DNA from: Rotaria sordida
Taxonomy: Eukaryota > Rotifera > Eurotatoria > Philodinida > Philodinidae
Direction of reading: 5' to 3'
Assembly (NCBI GenBank): GCA_905250125.1
Contig: CAJNOL010000084.1
Coordinates: 104,576-168,575 of the forward strand
Length of the DNA: 64,000 nucleotides
The position numbers were made by a program, and so were the translations under genes. Shown one piece after another: positions 61,405 through 64,000 of the stretch; positions within the stretch are counted from its first letter, which is position 1, and every line of letters starts with the position of its first letter. The notes under the pieces are model-generated. The model was not told the origin of the DNA. It did not search any database and worked only from the letters and a program-made list of their open reading frames with translations.

Positions 61405-62684
61405 ATGTATTATTATCACCATCTATATAATTTATTAGTTTTATTTTTCATTATTCCATCATTAGTAAATTTATTAACAATTAATAGTGATGTTTTAATT
61501 ATACCAAAGAATGCTCAACATGGTTTTGTTTTACTTGAAGAAACAAAATCAAGTCGATTTAATGAATTTAATCAATGTTTAAAACAAAATAATGAATTAA
61601 ATATTGATATTGATATTGATAAAAAATATGGTGATTTAATATTAAATAAAACAATTGAAAACTATAATTTTACGCAACAACAACGACTTCTATGCACAAT
61701 CAATCGAAATCAAGTAAAGAAAATTTTCTTTTTTTTTTTTCTTTTTTTGAAGTGTGATCTAATCAAATTGTTCGATGTCACATTAGTATAGTCTACACGC
61801 AAAGTTGAACTCATACGTCTTTTTTTTTTTTTTGTGTTTCTATCGCGAATCGACTATTTGTTCAGGAGGAAAAATAAATGGAGAAGGGGGGGATGAGGTT
61901 AATTTGTCTGATTGATGTTTATGTAAAATGAATGTTTTTGAACTGATCGATCGTTTTTGAATTCACATTCTATGCATAATCAAAACCTAGATTTTCTATC
62001 TTCAGAGTTATAGACGTTTTTACTAGCATGATAGAGATCAATAAATCGAATGATGGATGATATTTTGATCTGAGACAAGTTTATTTGCTTGATATATATC
62101 AATCCAATAAAATACCTATAATTTTGAATAGAAAGCCTAACTGAATTTATCCTTTTGAGATTTTTAATATTTCACTAGAGTCTATCCTTTATACACAGAA
62201 TTCGGATAATCAATTGAAAAGAATTCTCTTGCTGGATGGTTTTGATATTTGGTTTTTTGTTTTTTTTTTGTAGTCATCGATTTTAAAACTTTACTATACA
62301 ATTATTGATTCATCTAATGATGTAGTTTTTACATCGCCTATTTATCATATGGATCCGATAAGATTTGTTGTACATCGATTTAAAAAAATCGAATGTTTAT
62401 CATCATCATCAATTGTTAATTATGAATTTGTTGATTCATCAATACCATTAAATATAAATTCAAGAACAGGAAAAATATATTCAAAAGATGAATGTATAAA
62501 TTTAAATGAAATACTTATTAAATGTTATGATATATATGATAGAAAGAAAAATGCATATGCAAAAATAATATTTGATCAAATTTGTCAAAAAAATTCTATA
62601 AAAAAATCAAATATAAATTGGATTAATAAAATTGGTGAAGAACGAAGAAAACGAATTCATTATCAACAAGAAAAAATATCATCG
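61405..62684 (+). CDS. Secreted or surface protein, possibly cadherin-related, 5' exons (partial)
   Basis: Two exons are seen, 61405-61713 and 62274-62684, joined in phase 0 by a 560-bp intron (GTAAAG...TTTTTTGTAG); the second ends at a GTAATT donor in phase 0, so the gene continues beyond the window. The N-terminus (LYNLLVLFFIIPSLVNLLT) is a signal peptide. Of the 240 residues present, NYEFVDSSIPLNINSRTGKI and the following EILIKCYDIYDRKKNAYAKIIF resemble the second half of a cadherin repeat (F-x-I-x-x-x-TG-x-I ... D ... A-x-I-x). The canonical calcium motifs DRE and DxNDN are not evident, so it is a diverged domain at best. N-glycosylation sequons are frequent (NKT, NFT). An acceptor AG lies 18 nt before the ATG. 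Confidence 0.6.
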
Positions 62685-64000
62685 GTAATTATTTTATTAA
62701 AAATTATATGATAATTAAAAGCTTTTTTTCTTTTATTATAAACGATCGAATGGATTAAGTGATTTCTTTCCGAGTGTCATTTTATTATTGAAATGAATAG
62801 ATATTTATAAAATTAGGGAAAAGAAATTTTAAAAGAGTCTGACATCAAGGATTTATTTCTGACAAGATATGACATTCATTTCCGTTTTTATTTATAATAA
62901 AAAAAACAAACAAGAAGAATAGATTCTATACATCGTCTATTTTTAATTCAATCAAGAATAATTATTGACATAAATTGATTAGATGAAAATCAATTGATAG
63001 AAATATATGAAGATTTTAATGTTAAGAATTTTCACCTTTAAGTTTTTCAAATAAAACAAATAATAATTTTGTTATCATTGAATAGATCCCTCGTAAGGTA
63101 TATTTCGAATAAAATATTTATATTTAACTAATTTTTTTTAATATGTTACTCTTTTCTGAATGTCCCAGCCAGACCTACGCCAAATTTTGACTCTTTAGTT
63201 TATAGCGTTACTGACTGATGGGGCACTTAGTGTAAAAATCGTACTTTAGACATGCAAAGAAAATGTAATCTTCTAAGTACCAAAGAAAGGAATGAATAGA
63301 TCATTTTGTACAGCTTGGAATGTTCTTTCGAATGATATAATTTTCGTGGTCATTCGTCCAAAATACTTTATAACAGACACTTGTTCATTATCGTATAGAA
63401 CGATATGTTTCATATGACATTTCAAGCAGCAGTCAATCAACATGGGATTTTCATGTTTATATCTCGACTAATATGAAATGTTAAGAAACTTTGGCGGTCT
63501 AACATAGGCATAGATTATAATAAAAAATATATTACTCAGAAGTTGTTTAATTTTTTGTTTTGGTCATATTTAAAACGTTCTAGTTCCTTTATTTATAACT
63601 ATAAAAAGCAAATTTTAAATAGAATTAAATAAAAATAATGAAAAATTAATAGAACTATTCAAGATTTATTTACATTTTTCAATAGAACATTCTTTAATGA
63701 GTCAAAGAAAATATTTCCTTTTTTTTATTTGTCGAACTAAATGTAAATAGAAATGCAATGGTGATAGTACACCGGTCTTACGTACAGCTTTGCATTGGTC
63801 TAAACGTGTATGTATAGACTACTATTTTAAGAAAATAGACTAAATGTTTTCGAAGTCCAGGAATCTGAATCTATAGGAAATTTATCAAAATTCCCGAGTT
63901 TGAGAAAGAATTAGTCATATGTTATAAAATTCAGGTATTTTCTTGAAATAGCTTTCGTCCAACTGAATAAATCGAAATGGACCTATGAAGACTGAAAAGA
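62685..64000. other. Non-coding right end, probably intron
   Basis: No exon consistent with the preceding phase-0 donor was recognised to the end of the window. The sequence is AT-rich with a small hairpin around 63391-63407 (TATCGT...ACGATA). It is most simply the start of a long intron of the partial gene. Confidence 0.5.

Noticed and set aside
1..64000. CRISPR arrays, prokaryotic operons, rRNA genes, telomeric repeats and integrated viral genes
   Set aside because: None were seen. Gene structure, tRNAs and repeats are all those of a nuclear animal genome.

Overview
The window is nuclear DNA from a small-genome, AT-rich invertebrate animal, most probably a bdelloid rotifer. The evidence is many introns of about 50-75 bp with GT..AG ends, metazoan genes (XPC, KIF26-like kinesin, clockwork-orange-like bHLH, RPL35, Ig-domain and possible cadherin proteins), and a multi-exon protein combining an R-S-E ADP-ribosyltransferase (ART) domain with repeated receiver-like alpha/beta modules, an architecture I associate with the large bdelloid ART family. 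Six genes have a pyrimidine-rich AG acceptor 11-25 nt before the start codon, which fits spliced-leader trans-splicing. Nothing looks bacterial or viral. All exon structures were built by hand from open frame, splice consensus and intron phase.

Layout. 1-654 (-): first two exons of an Ig-superfamily surface or secreted protein running off the left edge. 2799-3440: decayed ART pseudogene. 3331-4469: left copy of a segmental duplication carrying two tRNA-Pro(TGG) genes. 4560-4995 (-): RPL35. 8195-8620 (-): decayed inverted paralogue of the unknown gene at 9397-10206. 10570-14705: nested repeats, two foldback structures with a 2572-bp hAT-like element inserted in an arm of the second (8-bp target duplication). 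16001-17094: right copy of the duplication with two more identical tRNA-Pro genes. 17993-26343: a seven-exon ART gene, followed after 140 bp by a small one-exon gene (26484-27065) of related module type. 28715-32144: XPC. 36825-37420: eroded relative of the hAT-like element. 37990-39300: clockwork-orange-like bHLH-Orange repressor in an E-box-rich neighbourhood. 41881-44390: Tc1/mariner-ended foldback, a solo end, and another foldback. 46766-56809: thirteen-exon KIF26-like kinesin with a degenerate motor. 57266-58990: intronless multi-pass membrane protein. 61405-62684: first two exons of a secreted, possibly cadherin-related protein continuing off the right edge.

How the genes relate. XPC (DNA damage recognition), RPL35, the KIF26-like protein and the bHLH repressor are ordinary single-copy housekeeping or developmental genes with no functional link to each other. 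The accessory content is concentrated at 2.8-27 kb: three ART-derived loci, duplicated tRNA genes and nested transposons. The most unusual locus is the ART gene with its downstream small partner, which could be a co-transcribed NAD-using effector pair. That reading is inference from domain content and spacing, not a demonstrated system.
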